Below, piece by piece: positions 17,487 to 27,738 of a stretch of DNA of 64,000 nucleotides; positions within the stretch are counted from its first letter, which is position 1; each line of letters opens with the position of its first letter. This DNA comes from Lachnospiraceae bacterium (GTDB lineage: Bacteria > Bacillota > Clostridia > Lachnospirales > Lachnospiraceae). The DNA lies in contig SVEL01000007.1 of NCBI GenBank assembly GCA_015057425.1, positions 62,001 through 126,000 on the forward strand. Direction: 5' to 3'. The position numbers and the translations under genes are program-made. The notes under the pieces were generated by a model. The model was not told where the DNA came from. It did not search any database and saw only the letters and a list, made by a program, of their open reading frames with translations.

Positions 17487-18239
17487 TTAAATTAACTTTA
17501 TAATGATTTCGTGCGGAATTATCTTACACAAAATACGGAATATTCTCATAGATCTTCCGTATACCGAAACATGTTTTCTCGCCATACTGTCGTCAAGAGC
17601 TTTCTTTACAACATTTTTGCTTTTTGCCATAAAGAATTTTTTGTACCACACAAGTGCGTTATCCTTTTCTGCAACTTCAAAAAATTCAGTTTCAACAGGA
17701 CCAGGGCAAACAGCCGTCACATAGATGTATTCATCTTTTAATTCCCTTGCAAGAGCTCTTGAAAAGGTTAAAACATAAGATTTACTTGCTGCATATACTG
17801 CAAATCCCGGTTGCGGAAGAAATGCTGCTGAAGAAGCAATGTTAATAATTCTTCCGTTATAGCTCATATATGGCAGACATATTTTTGTTAACTTTGTTAA
17901 TGCTCTAATGTTTAAATCAATAATATTAATCTGCTCAAAATCTGCGGATGTATGGAAGTTTCCTATAAGTCCCATTCCTGCATTATTTACAAGCATTTTA
18001 ATACGAATATTTTCTGATGCAAGAAGCTCGTTAATCTTATCGATACTTTCATCTTTACATATATCATAATCTAAAATTCTTACAGGTGTTGCCAGTTGGG
18101 TTTTTAACGCTTCAAGTCTGTCCTTTCTTCTTGCCACAACCCATATTTCGTCAATTGAAATAAATCTTGCATCAATCTGCTTTGCAAATTCCTTGCCCAT
18201 ACCTGATGATGCACCTGTAATTATCGCTATACTCTTCAT
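17487..18239 (-). CDS. Short-chain dehydrogenase/reductase
   Basis: This is a 250-residue classical SDR. The NAD(P)-binding TGASSGMGKEFA motif is at the N-terminus, then NNAGMGLIG, and the catalytic Ser of INIASSAAFLP with YAASK giving the Tyr and Lys. Length and motif order match the 3-oxoacyl reductase-like and sulfoacetaldehyde-type SDR branch, but the substrate cannot be assigned. The start is moved to codon 5, where GGAGG lies 5 bases before the ATG. It follows ygiQ by 15 bases and probably belongs to the same transcript. An Arg pair after the first fold (VARRKDR) suggests NADP preference, which is inference. Confidence 0.9.
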   Translation of the reverse strand: MKSIAIITGASSGMGKEFAKQIDARFISIDEIWVVARRKDRLEALKTQLATPVRILDYDICKDESIDKINELLASENIRIKMLVNNAGMGLIGNFHTSADFEQINIIDLNIRALTKLTKICLPYMSYNGRIINIASSAAFLPQPGFAVYAASKSYVLTFSRALARELKDEYIYVTAVCPGPVETEFFEVAEKDNALVWYKKFFMAKSKNVVKKALDDSMARKHVSVYGRSMRIFRILCKIIPHEIIIKLI

Positions 18240-18254
18240 AGATTCCTCCATATA

Positions 18255-20174
18255 TTATTTTGCTTTTTTATGAACATTTCTGATGGTTTTCTTCTTTGCC
18301 TGCGGTTTTTTCTCAGATTTATTTATATTCTTACCTGAGTTTGCAGATTGTTTTCCGTAAATTGCCGGTTTGCCTGACACTTTAGGACGGATAAGACATT
18401 TTTTGTCATATCCTATCAAATCCGTTCTTCCGGCTTTTGTAAGAGCCTCGTATACAAGGTCATAATTTTTAGGATTTCTGTATTGGATTAATGCTCTCTG
18501 CATAGCTTTTTCATGGGGATTAACAGGAACATAAACCTTTTCCATAGTACGAGGGTCATACCCTGTATAATACATACATGTGGAAATTGTAGATGGTGTA
18601 GGATAAAAATCCTGAACCTGTTCCGGCATATATCCTAAGTCTCTTAAGTATTCAGCCAAAATAATGGCATCATCAAGCGTTGAACCCGGATGAGACGACA
18701 TAAGATAAGGTACTACAAACTGTTTTAATCCTTTTTCTTCATTTAATCGCTTGTACTTTTTGATAAATCTTTCATATACGTCGTTAGAAGGCTTGCCCAT
18801 AAGTTTTAAAACATTGTCTGAAACATGTTCAGGTGCAACCTTTAACTGACCGCTTATGTGATGCTCTACAAGTTCTTTGAAAAATGTATCATCCTTGTCT
18901 TCCAAAAGATAATCAAAACGTATTCCCGAACGTACAAAAACTTTCTTGACATTTGGCAAAGCTCTAAGCTTTCTAAGAAGTTTAACATAGTCACTATGGT
19001 CTGCATAAAGATTTTTACAAGGCTTTGGAAACAGGCACTGCTTGTTGACACATACTCCTTTTGTCTTCTGCTTTTCGCAAGATGTGTGTCTGAAATTAGC
19101 TGTAGGACCGCCTACATCATGTATATATCCTTTAAAATCCTTGTCCCATATAAGCTTTTCGGCCTCTCTTATAATAGATTCGTGACTTCGGGTCTGAATC
19201 ATTCTTCCCTGGTGGAATGTTAATGCACAGAAACTACAGCCACCGAAACATCCGCGATTACTTACAAGGCTGAACTTTACTTCTGTTATGGCAGGAACGC
19301 CGCCATCCTTTTCGTAAACAGGATGATAATTTCGCATATACGGAAGAGAATATACTCTGTCCATTTCCTGCTCTGTAAGCGGCATGGAAGGCGGATTTTG
19401 AACAACGTATAAATTGTCATTATACTGCTCTACAAGTGTTTTGGCAGTAAAAGGATCAGTATTGCAATATTGTGTATAGAAACTTTCAGCAAAAGTCTTT
19501 TTATCAGACTTAATGTCATCAAAAGATGGCAGTTTAATATAGTCATATACACTTTCGAGATTTTTTGTTTTATATACAGAGCCTTTAATATAAGTCAGGT
19601 CTTTAATATCAATTCCGCTGCTTAATCCGTCAGCCACTTCAACTATTGAATGTTCACCCATTCCATAAAGTAATAAATCCGCTCCCGAATCGATAAGAAC
19701 AGAATGTTTAACTTTATTTGACCAATAGTCATAGTGTCCCAGTCGTCTGAGACTTGCTTCTATTCCACCGATAATAATAGGAACATCCTTATATGTCTGT
19801 CTGATAAGATTACAATATACCGTAGTTGCATAATCAGGTCTTTTGCCCATAACTCCGCCGGGAGTAAATGCATCATTGGAACGTCTTTTCTTTGAAACAG
19901 AATAATGATTTACCATGGAATCCATATTTCCTGACATAACAAGAAAGCCGAGTCGCGGCTTTCCGAGAATGGTAATACTTTCTTTGTCCTTCCAGTCCGG
20001 CTGTGAAATGATACCTACTGAGTATCCGTAACTTTCTAATACTCTGCTGATAATAGCATGTCCAAATGACGGATGATCAACATAAGCATCCCCTATAACA
20101 TAAACAAAGTCCAGTGTTTCGATGTTTCTTTCTATTAAATCTTCTTTACAAATTGGTAAAAATTGGTTATTCAT
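18255..20174 (-). CDS. ygiQ: YgiQ-family radical SAM protein
   Basis: This 639-residue protein has the UPF0313/YgiQ architecture: an N-terminal Rossmann-like domain ([20 protein letters not shown]), the radical SAM motif [17 protein letters not shown] at about residue 310, and a C-terminal DUF3362-type region rich in basic residues ([18 protein letters not shown] tail). The cluster should bind S-adenosylmethionine; no reaction has been established for the family. Additional cysteines in [23 protein letters not shown] may hold another metal. The start ATG follows the upstream HAD gene stop by one base, with GGAGAT inside that gene, suggesting coupling. Confidence 0.93.
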   Translation of the reverse strand: MNNQFLPICKEDLIERNIETLDFVYVIGDAYVDHPSFGHAIISRVLESYGYSVGIISQPDWKDKESITILGKPRLGFLVMSGNMDSMVNHYSVSKKRRSNDAFTPGGVMGKRPDYATTVYCNLIRQTYKDVPIIIGGIEASLRRLGHYDYWSNKVKHSVLIDSGADLLLYGMGEHSIVEVADGLSSGIDIKDLTYIKGSVYKTKNLESVYDYIKLPSFDDIKSDKKTFAESFYTQYCNTDPFTAKTLVEQYNDNLYVVQNPPSMPLTEQEMDRVYSLPYMRNYHPVYEKDGGVPAITEVKFSLVSNRGCFGGCSFCALTFHQGRMIQTRSHESIIREAEKLIWDKDFKGYIHDVGGPTANFRHTSCEKQKTKGVCVNKQCLFPKPCKNLYADHSDYVKLLRKLRALPNVKKVFVRSGIRFDYLLEDKDDTFFKELVEHHISGQLKVAPEHVSDNVLKLMGKPSNDVYERFIKKYKRLNEEKGLKQFVVPYLMSSHPGSTLDDAIILAEYLRDLGYMPEQVQDFYPTPSTISTCMYYTGYDPRTMEKVYVPVNPHEKAMQRALIQYRNPKNYDLVYEALTKAGRTDLIGYDKKCLIRPKVSGKPAIYGKQSANSGKNINKSEKKPQAKKKTIRNVHKKAK

Positions 20175-20840
20175 CTAATCTCCGTTATTTAAAATCTGAA
20201 AATAATCATTTATATAATAATCAGATATTTCTATTTTTTCATCTTTATAATGGCTTGAATACATATCATCAACGGCAACCACTGTCATTCCGGCATTTTT
20301 TCCTGCCATAATCCCGTGAGGTATATCTTCAAATACAATGCAATCATCTGAACATACATCAACGAGCTCTGCAGCTTTAAGATAAATATCCGGTGCAGGC
20401 TTACCTTTGCTGACTTCACAGGCTGTTATAACTGCATCAAACATATTCTTTATATTTAACGATTCAAGTGCTGTATCGGTTAACACTCTTGAATTACTTG
20501 TTGCAATTGCTGTCTTTATATTATTTTCTTTCAAATAACACAAAAACTCAAATGCTCCCGGTTTCATGGACACCCTGTTCTTGTAAATATCTAATGCCAT
20601 GTTATTCCAGTCATTTTTTATTATTTCAGGATCATCCTTTATATCGAATCTGTCTTTAAAATAAAGGGCTGTTTCGTGAAAACTTTTACCTTCAATTTCT
20701 GACTGCAGATTATCGGGAATATCTATACCGAATCTGCCGAGGTATTCTATGTCTATGGCCTTCCACATCCACATGGAATCAATTAGAGTTCCGTCTAAAT
20801 CAAACAAAACTGCTTTTTTGTTACGTAATAATTCTTTCAT
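20175..20840 (-). CDS. HAD-superfamily phosphatase, beta-phosphoglucomutase-like
   Basis: This 221-residue protein opens with AVLFDLDGTLIDSMWMWK, the HAD motif I with its nucleophile Asp. Motif II TSNSR, motif III Lys in KGKPAPDIYLKAAE and motif IV EDIPHGIMAGKNAGMTVVAV are all in place, and the helical cap between residues 20 and 85 marks subclass I. Such enzymes dephosphorylate or isomerise sugar phosphates and other small phosphates; the substrate is not clear. The ATG overlaps the stop of the upstream pseudouridine synthase (ATGA), and ygiQ starts directly after its stop, so the three genes are translationally linked. Confidence 0.92.
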   Translation of the reverse strand: MKELLRNKKAVLFDLDGTLIDSMWMWKAIDIEYLGRFGIDIPDNLQSEIEGKSFHETALYFKDRFDIKDDPEIIKNDWNNMALDIYKNRVSMKPGAFEFLCYLKENNIKTAIATSNSRVLTDTALESLNIKNMFDAVITACEVSKGKPAPDIYLKAAELVDVCSDDCIVFEDIPHGIMAGKNAGMTVVAVDDMYSSHYKDEKIEISDYYINDYFQILNNGD

Positions 20841-21547
20841 GATTTTAATCTATTAATTTCATCATCCGACAATGCTCTGAACTCACCTAAAGCTAAGTCG
20901 TCATCTAATTTTAAACTTCCCATGGAAATTCTCTTTAAGTAGATAACTTCTGCACCAAAAGCTTTATACATTCGCTTGACCTGATGAAATCTTCCTTCTG
21001 TTATTGATATATATGTTTCAAATTTATTATCATTTGCATATGTTACTTTTGCAGGTAACGTAGGTTTATCATCACCTATGTCAACACCGGTTTCCAATCC
21101 ATCAATTATTTCTGAAGTTATAGGTATGTCGGTGCGGACAAAATATGTCTTTTCCACATGTTTTTTGGGGCTGAGTAAATTATGTGATAATTCACCGTCG
21201 TTGGTTATAAGCAATAATCCTTCCGTATCCTTATCAAGTCTGCCTACAGGAAATAATCCTTTGATTTTGACATCATTTAAATAATCAAGAACTGTTTTAT
21301 CAATTTTGTCTGTTGTTGCAGTAACACAACCGGCAGGTTTGTTAAGCATAAAATATACGAATTCGTTATAATTTACAGGGATATTTTCTACATATACTTT
21401 TTGACTTTCAGTATCAATTTTATAATCGGTTGACATAATAACATTATCGTCTACTCTAACTTTCCCTTTTTTTATTAGCACCTTAACCTGGCTTCTTGTA
21501 CCGATTCCTGAATCGGCCAAAAACTTATCCAATCTTAACAATCCCAT
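20837..21547 (-). CDS. RsuA/RluB-family pseudouridine synthase
   Basis: This is a 236-residue small-subunit-type pseudouridine synthase. An S4 RNA-binding domain begins RLDKFLADSGIGTRSQVK, and the catalytic motif GRLDKDTEGLLLITNDG contains the nucleophilic Asp; GRFHQVKRM is the conserved second motif. This group acts on 16S or 23S rRNA (RsuA, RluB, RluE, RluF); the site is not assignable. I place the start at codon 10 (MGLLRLDKF), one base after the stop of the upstream alarmone synthetase gene, with AGGG about 12 bases before it. Its stop overlaps the next start. Confidence 0.92.
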   Translation of the reverse strand: MGLLRLDKFLADSGIGTRSQVKVLIKKGKVRVDDNVIMSTDYKIDTESQKVYVENIPVNYNEFVYFMLNKPAGCVTATTDKIDKTVLDYLNDVKIKGLFPVGRLDKDTEGLLLITNDGELSHNLLSPKKHVEKTYFVRTDIPITSEIIDGLETGVDIGDDKPTLPAKVTYANDNKFETYISITEGRFHQVKRMYKAFGAEVIYLKRISMGSLKLDDDLALGEFRALSDDEINRLKS

Positions 21548-21548
21548 A

Positions 21549-22343
21549 TTACTGAGCCCTGTATCCTTCTGCAATAATATCTAATTCTTTACTGAATCTT
21601 TCAAGTTTTTCTAAATCATCAGTTTTATATACCCTAAAAAATTCATCTTGAATTTTAACAATTTCACGCTTATTTGCTATTGAGTAAAGATTTTGAATAG
21701 TATTTAAAATATCGGCAATTATATTTGCTTTTATCTGGAAGCTATTCTGTGCGTCTGCTATTTCTTCACGAATTTCGGACATCTGTTCATCCAATGTAAT
21801 TATGGCATCTGCGGCATTTGAAAGCTTTTTCCTTACGTGCGGAGGAATATTGTGCTTATACTTATATTGCAGAGAATGCTCAACTGTAGCCCAAAAATTC
21901 ATGGCAAGTGTTCTTATCTGTATTTCAACTTTAACCTTTTTAGGACCTGAAAGCATTTGAACTTCATATAATGCTATTAAATGATAACTTCTGTAACCGC
22001 TCTCTTTTTGGTTGGTAATATAATCCTTTTCTTGAATTATTTCAAAATCAGAACGGTTTTTAATCATATCTACAACCTTATATATATCTTCAACAAATTG
22101 ACATATAATACGTATTCCTGCAATGTCTTCAATATTATTTTCTATATCATCAACACTTGTACCCTTTTTCTGACACTTTTCAAGAATACTTGAAATCTTT
22201 TTAACACGGCCATTTACCTGTTCAATAGGTGAATATGTACCGAAATTTCTATGTTCTGATATTATTCCGTTAAATTTTAATGTTATTTCAGATACTGCCA
22301 TCTGGTAAGGGAGCAATATCTCCTTCCATAATTGTATATCCAT
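21549..22343 (-). CDS. Small alarmone synthetase, RelQ-like (p)ppGpp synthetase
   Basis: This is a 264-residue single-domain RelA/SpoT-type synthetase. Seen: VNGRVKKISSILEK with the substrate-binding basic residues, DDIENNIEDIAGIRIIC (the D-x-x-G-x-R core), GYRSYHLIA, and VEIQIRTLAMNFWATVEHSLQYK with the catalytic Glu. There is no HD hydrolase domain, TGS or ACT domain, which fits the RelQ/SAS1 class that makes pppGpp or ppGpp without ribosome activation. The C-terminal helical tail is typical for the tetrameric enzymes. Its place in a long cluster with polA, coaE and an FtsA-like gene may connect growth state to division, as inference. Confidence 0.92.
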   Translation of the reverse strand: MDIQLWKEILLPYQMAVSEITLKFNGIISEHRNFGTYSPIEQVNGRVKKISSILEKCQKKGTSVDDIENNIEDIAGIRIICQFVEDIYKVVDMIKNRSDFEIIQEKDYITNQKESGYRSYHLIALYEVQMLSGPKKVKVEIQIRTLAMNFWATVEHSLQYKYKHNIPPHVRKKLSNAADAIITLDEQMSEIREEIADAQNSFQIKANIIADILNTIQNLYSIANKREIVKIQDEFFRVYKTDDLEKLERFSKELDIIAEGYRAQ

Positions 22344-22363
22344 ATTAAAATCCTTTCGTCATT

Positions 22364-24430
22364 TTATTTCCAATATAATTCGATTATATCACTGTCATGA
22401 ACAGGTGTCATAAAGTCGCATTTCTGACCGTTAACTGTCATAACAAGTTCTGTTCCGCCTGCTTTATGTGTGTCAAACGGATAAAAATCGAGAATATCTA
22501 CAAAAATATATGCAGGCTTGCCTGATAATATGACTGCAGCTTTATTTACAATAACTATTACGTCCTTTGCACCTGTAGGTTTTACCGTCGCATTATCTTC
22601 GGATGTTTCCGTTTCGTCTGCACCCGTTTCGGTGATACCATCTTCCGGCTCATTGTTATTTGGCTCAGCAGTATAATTTGATACCTTCTTAGGTGCAAAA
22701 GACACTTCGAATCGTTCGTAAATCTTTGTTTCAGGTAATGCAGGCGCATTATTAACAGTTATATCTACAGTATCTATTGCAATATCCATAAATGCCATTA
22801 ATTCGGCAACTGTATAGTAATTAAGGATTTCGACTTCATCACCTGACTGGATTTCATGGCTTTCAGATACGTGTTCTTTGTTGACCATTGCAAATTTAGG
22901 ACAAACAATGTTATTAGCATTAATTGTCAAAGTAAGGCTCTGCTTAAATTCCGGAAGACTACCTATGTTCATCTTGGCATCGCTGCCGGCAGTTGATTCC
23001 TTAATGACAATATTATCATTTTTAATAATCTTTGCTCCAAGATTAACTTCTTCACCGTTAATGGTTATAACTGCAGGCTCGCCAACTTCGCCGCGTACCA
23101 TTCTTTCAACACCGTTAACTTTAAATACAAGTTCTTTTCCTCTGCGTGGGAATAACCCTTCATTAGGAAAACCTATCTGCATTGCTGCATCTACAACGGT
23201 AAGTTTATCATTATCGTATAATTTAATTCTTTCATCATTTACGTTGACAAAGATAAAATTATTGTGTTTTGCATAATAATTAAGACATATACCTATAGGC
23301 GTAACAAGAAGCGGATCCTTTTTAATAGTCTTATCTTCAAATACAACACTTCCGAGTACCTCTTCACCCCTGAGGGCAACTCTTTCGTTGGCAAGGCCAA
23401 GATTTTCTGCCAATGAATTTGTAAAACCATATGCTTTGCCGCCACCGCCTACAACAAATACGGCACTTACGCTTTTGCCACCATTTAATTCAATGATTTT
23501 ATCAGCTATTTCTCTTGTCATCATAGAAACCGTATCTTTATACAATTCTCTGGCTTCTGCCTGAAGAAGCTTATGGGACATGCCCATAATATCTTTATAT
23601 GATACAGATTTATTTTTTAATGATGCAATCTTTATCTTTTCGCCTGTTTTAAAATCAACAAGACACTGTCTTGCTATATTTTCCGTTATTTCATCACCGG
23701 CATGCGGAATCATACCGTAAGCAATGATACTGCCGTCTTTTGTGATGGAAATATCGCTTGTACCTGCACCGACATCCACAAGGGCAATATTAAGAAGTCT
23801 GAATTGTTCAGGTATTGCAATATTAATAGCTGCAATTGGTTCCAAAGTAAGATTTACTACTGACAATCCTGCAAGGTTAATTGCATTGTAAAGTCCGTCA
23901 ACAACATCGTTAGGAAGAAATGTTGCAAGTACATCAGCAGAAATCTTTTTACCGCGATGACCTTCAAGAACGTTCATAATATAGTCGTTAAGGTAGTATT
24001 TTATAACGCTGTAACCTACACAGTAATATTCAACGTCAGGGTCTTCTTTTCTTATGATTTCATAAGCTTTTTCCACGCCCAGCATTTCAAGGTTATATAC
24101 TTCGTCACTTGTTATGGAGTTGTCGTCATTTCTTACATAATCAGCTCTGACATTGTATGTTTTGAGAACACGGCCGGCAGCTGCAATACAAACTTCAGAA
24201 AGAGTTATATCCAATTGCTTTTCAAGTTCTTTCTTTACAAATCTTATGGTTTCGGCAACCTTTTCGATGTCATGAATCTGACCGTCTATCATTGCACGTG
24301 TATCATGTTCTTTTACGCAATGTGCAATGACATTAAATTTATTGTTACTCATATACCCCACAGAGCCGACAATACTTCTGGTACCGATATCAAGTCCAAA
24401 TACAATTGTGTTTCCGCTTTTGTCTGTCAT
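22364..24430 (-). CDS. FtsA/PilM-like ATPase fused to C-terminal repeat modules
   Basis: The first 390 or so residues are an actin-fold ATPase of the FtsA type: phosphate-1 motif FGLDIGTRSIVGSVG, the SHS2-like insert (ITLSEVCIAAAGR), phosphate-2 LVDVGAGTSDISI, and adenosine motif VFVVGGGGKAYG. Unlike FtsA (about 420 residues) it is 688 residues. The remaining part contains three segments of similar look, each ending near a dGD/I-like turn (for example IKNDNIVIKES, IQSGDEVEILN, VHDSDIIELYWK), reminiscent of beta-grasp domains, separated by an acidic linker (NNEPEDGITETGADETE). No C-terminal amphipathic membrane helix of the FtsA kind is visible. Function is unknown; a role in division or envelope assembly is inferred. 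Confidence 0.8.
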   Translation of the reverse strand: MTDKSGNTIVFGLDIGTRSIVGSVGYMSNNKFNVIAHCVKEHDTRAMIDGQIHDIEKVAETIRFVKKELEKQLDITLSEVCIAAAGRVLKTYNVRADYVRNDDNSITSDEVYNLEMLGVEKAYEIIRKEDPDVEYYCVGYSVIKYYLNDYIMNVLEGHRGKKISADVLATFLPNDVVDGLYNAINLAGLSVVNLTLEPIAAINIAIPEQFRLLNIALVDVGAGTSDISITKDGSIIAYGMIPHAGDEITENIARQCLVDFKTGEKIKIASLKNKSVSYKDIMGMSHKLLQAEARELYKDTVSMMTREIADKIIELNGGKSVSAVFVVGGGGKAYGFTNSLAENLGLANERVALRGEEVLGSVVFEDKTIKKDPLLVTPIGICLNYYAKHNNFIFVNVNDERIKLYDNDKLTVVDAAMQIGFPNEGLFPRRGKELVFKVNGVERMVRGEVGEPAVITINGEEVNLGAKIIKNDNIVIKESTAGSDAKMNIGSLPEFKQSLTLTINANNIVCPKFAMVNKEHVSESHEIQSGDEVEILNYYTVAELMAFMDIAIDTVDITVNNAPALPETKIYERFEVSFAPKKVSNYTAEPNNNEPEDGITETGADETETSEDNATVKPTGAKDVIVIVNKAAVILSGKPAYIFVDILDFYPFDTHKAGGTELVMTVNGQKCDFMTPVHDSDIIELYWK

Positions 24431-24433
24431 AGT

Positions 24434-25048
24434 CTAATCTTCCTTTGCCAAATTTTTTAATGCAAAATCAATTTGCTCTTTTGTATTTTCAATGCTTTTA
24501 TCGTTATCAATAATAACATTACATCTTTTTCTTAAAATCTCATCGGATAACTGATTTGAAACTATTTCATCAAACCTTTCCCGACTCATATTTCTTGTTC
24601 GGTTTACCCTTTCAAATCTTGTTTCAATGTCAGAATATATATACCATATACTATCACACATTTTGTCGTAATTATCGTTAAGCAAAAGTGCTGATTCGAT
24701 AAAAATCAAAGGCGATTTATGATTCTTAGTGATTTCATCAATTTGACATATTATATATTTCTTAACATTTGGATGAATAATCGAATTTAACAATGCAAGT
24801 TTATCAGGCTGATTAAACACAATATCTGCAAGGATTTTTCTGTTGACAGTCTCATCATCATTTAATACATCCCTTCCGAAATTTGTGATAATGTCCTGAT
24901 ACGCCAGTCCGCCGGGATTCATGACAACATGTCCCGCTTTGTCTGTTTCAAGAATAAATGCCTGATATTCTGTTTTTAGTATATTCATCACCGTAGACTT
25001 GCCGGCTCCTATTCCACCGGTTATGCCTATTACAAGATTGTTTTTCAT
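24434..25048 (-). CDS. coaE: Dephospho-CoA kinase
   Basis: This 204-residue kinase phosphorylates dephospho-CoA to CoA, the last step of CoA synthesis. The P-loop GITGGIGAGKST lies at the N-terminus, followed by the LETDKAGHVV substrate segment, the VFNQPDKLALLNSIIHP region and a CoaE-typical VNRTRNMSRERFDEIVSNQ lid. The start is codon 7 of the track ORF, whose ATG overlaps the polA stop (TGATG), with GGAG inside the polA end. polA-coaE is a common Firmicute pair (with mutM in between in many species, absent here). Confidence 0.97.
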   Translation of the reverse strand: MKNNLVIGITGGIGAGKSTVMNILKTEYQAFILETDKAGHVVMNPGGLAYQDIITNFGRDVLNDDETVNRKILADIVFNQPDKLALLNSIIHPNVKKYIICQIDEITKNHKSPLIFIESALLLNDNYDKMCDSIWYIYSDIETRFERVNRTRNMSRERFDEIVSNQLSDEILRKRCNVIIDNDKSIENTKEQIDFALKNLAKED

Positions 25049-27720
25049 CAATGTGCCTCCAGCCAATCGTTTCCGAAGTTTATGCCGACATTAAGTTTTA
25101 CGCTTAAATCAGCAGCATTTTCCATTTCTGTTTTTACAAGCTTCATAACTTCTTCAACTTCATTGTTTGGTGCTTCTATAAGAAGTTCATCATGAACCTG
25201 CAATACTATACGTGAGTTAAAATTACCGTCTCTAAGAGCTTTTGCAACTTTTATCATGGCAATTTTCATAATATCTGCAGCAGTTCCTTGAATAGGCGAA
25301 TTCATGGCAATTCGTTCGCCAAAACTTCTCTGCATAAAGTTACTTGATGATAATTCGGGAATAGGTCTTTTTCTGCCGTAAAGAGTCGTAACATAACCTT
25401 TCTTCTTTGCATCATCAACCATTGCATCAAGAAACTTTTTAACGCCGCCATAAGTTTCAAAATATTGCTTTATATACATATCCGCTTCTTTACGTGAAAT
25501 ACTTAAATCCTGGCTTAATCCAAACGAACTGATGCCGTATACAATACCAAAATTAACGGCTTTAGCATTGCTTCTCTGCTGTTCTGTAACCTGTTCAAAA
25601 GGAGTTTTAAAAACTTTTGATGCGGTAATTCTGTGAATGTCCTGTTCGCTGTTATAAGCTTCTATAAGATTGGCATCTTCTGACATATGTGCAAGAATCC
25701 TAAGCTCAATCTGCGAATAATCGGCATCAATAAATTTGTGGTTTTCTTTAGGTACAAATACCTGACGCATTCTTTTTCCGATTTCCATACGGATAGGAAT
25801 GTTTTGTAAGTTTGGATCCGTACTGCTTATTCTTCCTGTTGCGGTAATTGTCTGATTAAATGTTCCGTGTATTCTTCCGTCTTCGGATATAAAATTATCC
25901 AAACCGTCTGCGTACGTAGATTTAAGCTTTGTTAACTGACGGTATTCCAGGATTTCATTTACTATCGGATAATCTGTAGCAAGCTTGTTTAATACATCGG
26001 CAGATGTGGAATATCCTGTCTTTGTTTTCTTTACGCCCGGAATTTTAAGCTTGTCAAAAAGTATTTCTCCTAACTGTTTCGGAGAATTAATGTTAAACTC
26101 TTCGCCAATTTCTTTGTAGATATGTTCTCTTACTATATCGATTTTTTGACCTAACATTGTGCCGTATTCTTTCAAAGCACTTCTGTTAACAAGAACTCCT
26201 TCGTTTTCCATTTCATTTAAAGCAAATGCCAATGGAATTTCCATATCCATATATAATTCATACATATTTTCAGTTTTAAGACGGTTAATAATGTTCTCAA
26301 AGCTTTTAAAATATATATAAACTTCATCTGCCAGGGTTTTATCATCGGTATCAGATAAGGCTGTGACTTCGCCAAGATAATCTCTTGCAATATCATCTGC
26401 CTTATAGGAATCTTTTAAAGGATTAATCAGATATGCTCCGATTCCTACATCGTAAACAGTGATTTTGTCGGCGTAATATCTGTCTGAAAAATCAAAAACC
26501 TTAAGCAGGGCCTTTATATCGGCAGTGACTATTTCTTTTGATGCTTTTATTAAACCGATAACTGCTCCATACAGTTTGTCATAATCCAATTCATCAGAAG
26601 TTTTTAATACATAAACTTTTTCACCATTGGTTACAGAAACAAGAAGACTGCATGTAACTTCTCCACCGGTTGTTGACATATTAAGGAAATCAAAAGAAAG
26701 CTGACTTTCTTTTGATTTTACAACTTCTTTTTTTGCCATCACACAGAGAGTTTTTGAACCGGATAAATAATTTATCGCATCATTAAGACCTTTTTCGCTG
26801 TCTGCAAAGGTTGTAATATCTTTTGTATCTATTGTAGCGGCACTTTTATTGACCGCATCATCAAATTTTTTAAGAATTGACTTAAACTCTAACTGTTGCA
26901 TCAATGAAAATGCATTTTCGTTAAACATATCATTTATAATGCATTCATCTATACTACATTCAACAGGTGCATTTGTTTCAATTGTAGCAAGAACTTTGCT
27001 TAATTTTGCATTTTCATAATCTGCTACAAGTAACTCGCCTGCACGTTTTGGCTTTATATCTGCTGCGTTTTCGTAAGCATTTTCGATACTTCCGAAAGTG
27101 CCTATAATTGCAGCGGCTGTTTTCTCACCTATATTTCTTACACCCGGAATATTGTCGGATGTATCGCCCATAAGGGCTTTCATATCTATAAATTCTTTTG
27201 GTGTAACACCGTAAAGAGCTTTTACGTCTTCATCAAAATAATTTTCTATTTCAGTTGTTCCTTTTTTTGTTTTAGGAATTCTAATCATAACCCTGGCCGT
27301 AGCAAGCTGTAATAAATCCCTGTCACCTGATATGATTCGGACATCTACATCGCTTTTTTCGCTTATATTTGCCATTGTTCCCAAGATGTCATCAGCTTCA
27401 TATCCCGGAAGTTCTAAAATCTTAACGTTCATAGATTTTAAGACATCTTTAATAACAGGAACCTGTTCGTGAAGCTCCTGCGGCATCGGCTTTCTCGTTC
27501 CTTTATATCCGTCATACATCTTATGTCTGAATGTAGGTACTTTTAAATCAAATGCAACTGCCAAATAATCCGGCTGTTCTTCGTCAAGAATTCTAAACAT
27601 AATATTTAAAAAGCCGTAAATAGCATTTGTATGCATTCCTTTTGAGTTGGTCAAATCAGGAACACCATAAAAAGCCCTGTTAAGTATACTGTGTCCATCT
27701 ATTAAAACTATCTTTTTCAT
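25048..27720 (-). CDS. polA: DNA polymerase I
   Basis: This 890-residue enzyme fills gaps and removes RNA primers. The 5'-nuclease occupies about residues 1-290 (IDGHSILNRAF, GYEADDILGT, ISGDRDLLQL, GDTSDNIPGV). The central 3'-5' exonuclease-like region (about 300-470) lacks the D-x-E motif expected at its start (KTLCVMAKKEVV), so proofreading is probably lost, as in other Firmicute PolA. The polymerase domain (about 490-890) is intact: DADYSQIELRILAHMS, RSNAKAVNFGIVYG, and LQVHDELLIEAP. A GGAGAT ribosome binding site precedes the start. coaE follows with a 1-base overlap; the small zinc-finger membrane gene precedes by 18 bases. Confidence 0.98.
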   Translation of the reverse strand: MKKIVLIDGHSILNRAFYGVPDLTNSKGMHTNAIYGFLNIMFRILDEEQPDYLAVAFDLKVPTFRHKMYDGYKGTRKPMPQELHEQVPVIKDVLKSMNVKILELPGYEADDILGTMANISEKSDVDVRIISGDRDLLQLATARVMIRIPKTKKGTTEIENYFDEDVKALYGVTPKEFIDMKALMGDTSDNIPGVRNIGEKTAAAIIGTFGSIENAYENAADIKPKRAGELLVADYENAKLSKVLATIETNAPVECSIDECIINDMFNENAFSLMQQLEFKSILKKFDDAVNKSAATIDTKDITTFADSEKGLNDAINYLSGSKTLCVMAKKEVVKSKESQLSFDFLNMSTTGGEVTCSLLVSVTNGEKVYVLKTSDELDYDKLYGAVIGLIKASKEIVTADIKALLKVFDFSDRYYADKITVYDVGIGAYLINPLKDSYKADDIARDYLGEVTALSDTDDKTLADEVYIYFKSFENIINRLKTENMYELYMDMEIPLAFALNEMENEGVLVNRSALKEYGTMLGQKIDIVREHIYKEIGEEFNINSPKQLGEILFDKLKIPGVKKTKTGYSTSADVLNKLATDYPIVNEILEYRQLTKLKSTYADGLDNFISEDGRIHGTFNQTITATGRISSTDPNLQNIPIRMEIGKRMRQVFVPKENHKFIDADYSQIELRILAHMSEDANLIEAYNSEQDIHRITASKVFKTPFEQVTEQQRSNAKAVNFGIVYGISSFGLSQDLSISRKEADMYIKQYFETYGGVKKFLDAMVDDAKKKGYVTTLYGRKRPIPELSSSNFMQRSFGERIAMNSPIQGTAADIMKIAMIKVAKALRDGNFNSRIVLQVHDELLIEAPNNEVEEVMKLVKTEMENAADLSVKLNVGINFGNDWLEAH

Positions 27721-27738
27721 AATAAAATCTCCGTCCGG

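Noticed and set aside
23957-24460. Plus-strand ORF of 167 residues opposite the FtsA-like gene
   Set aside because: Lies antisense to a well-supported coding region, has no family features or ribosome binding site.
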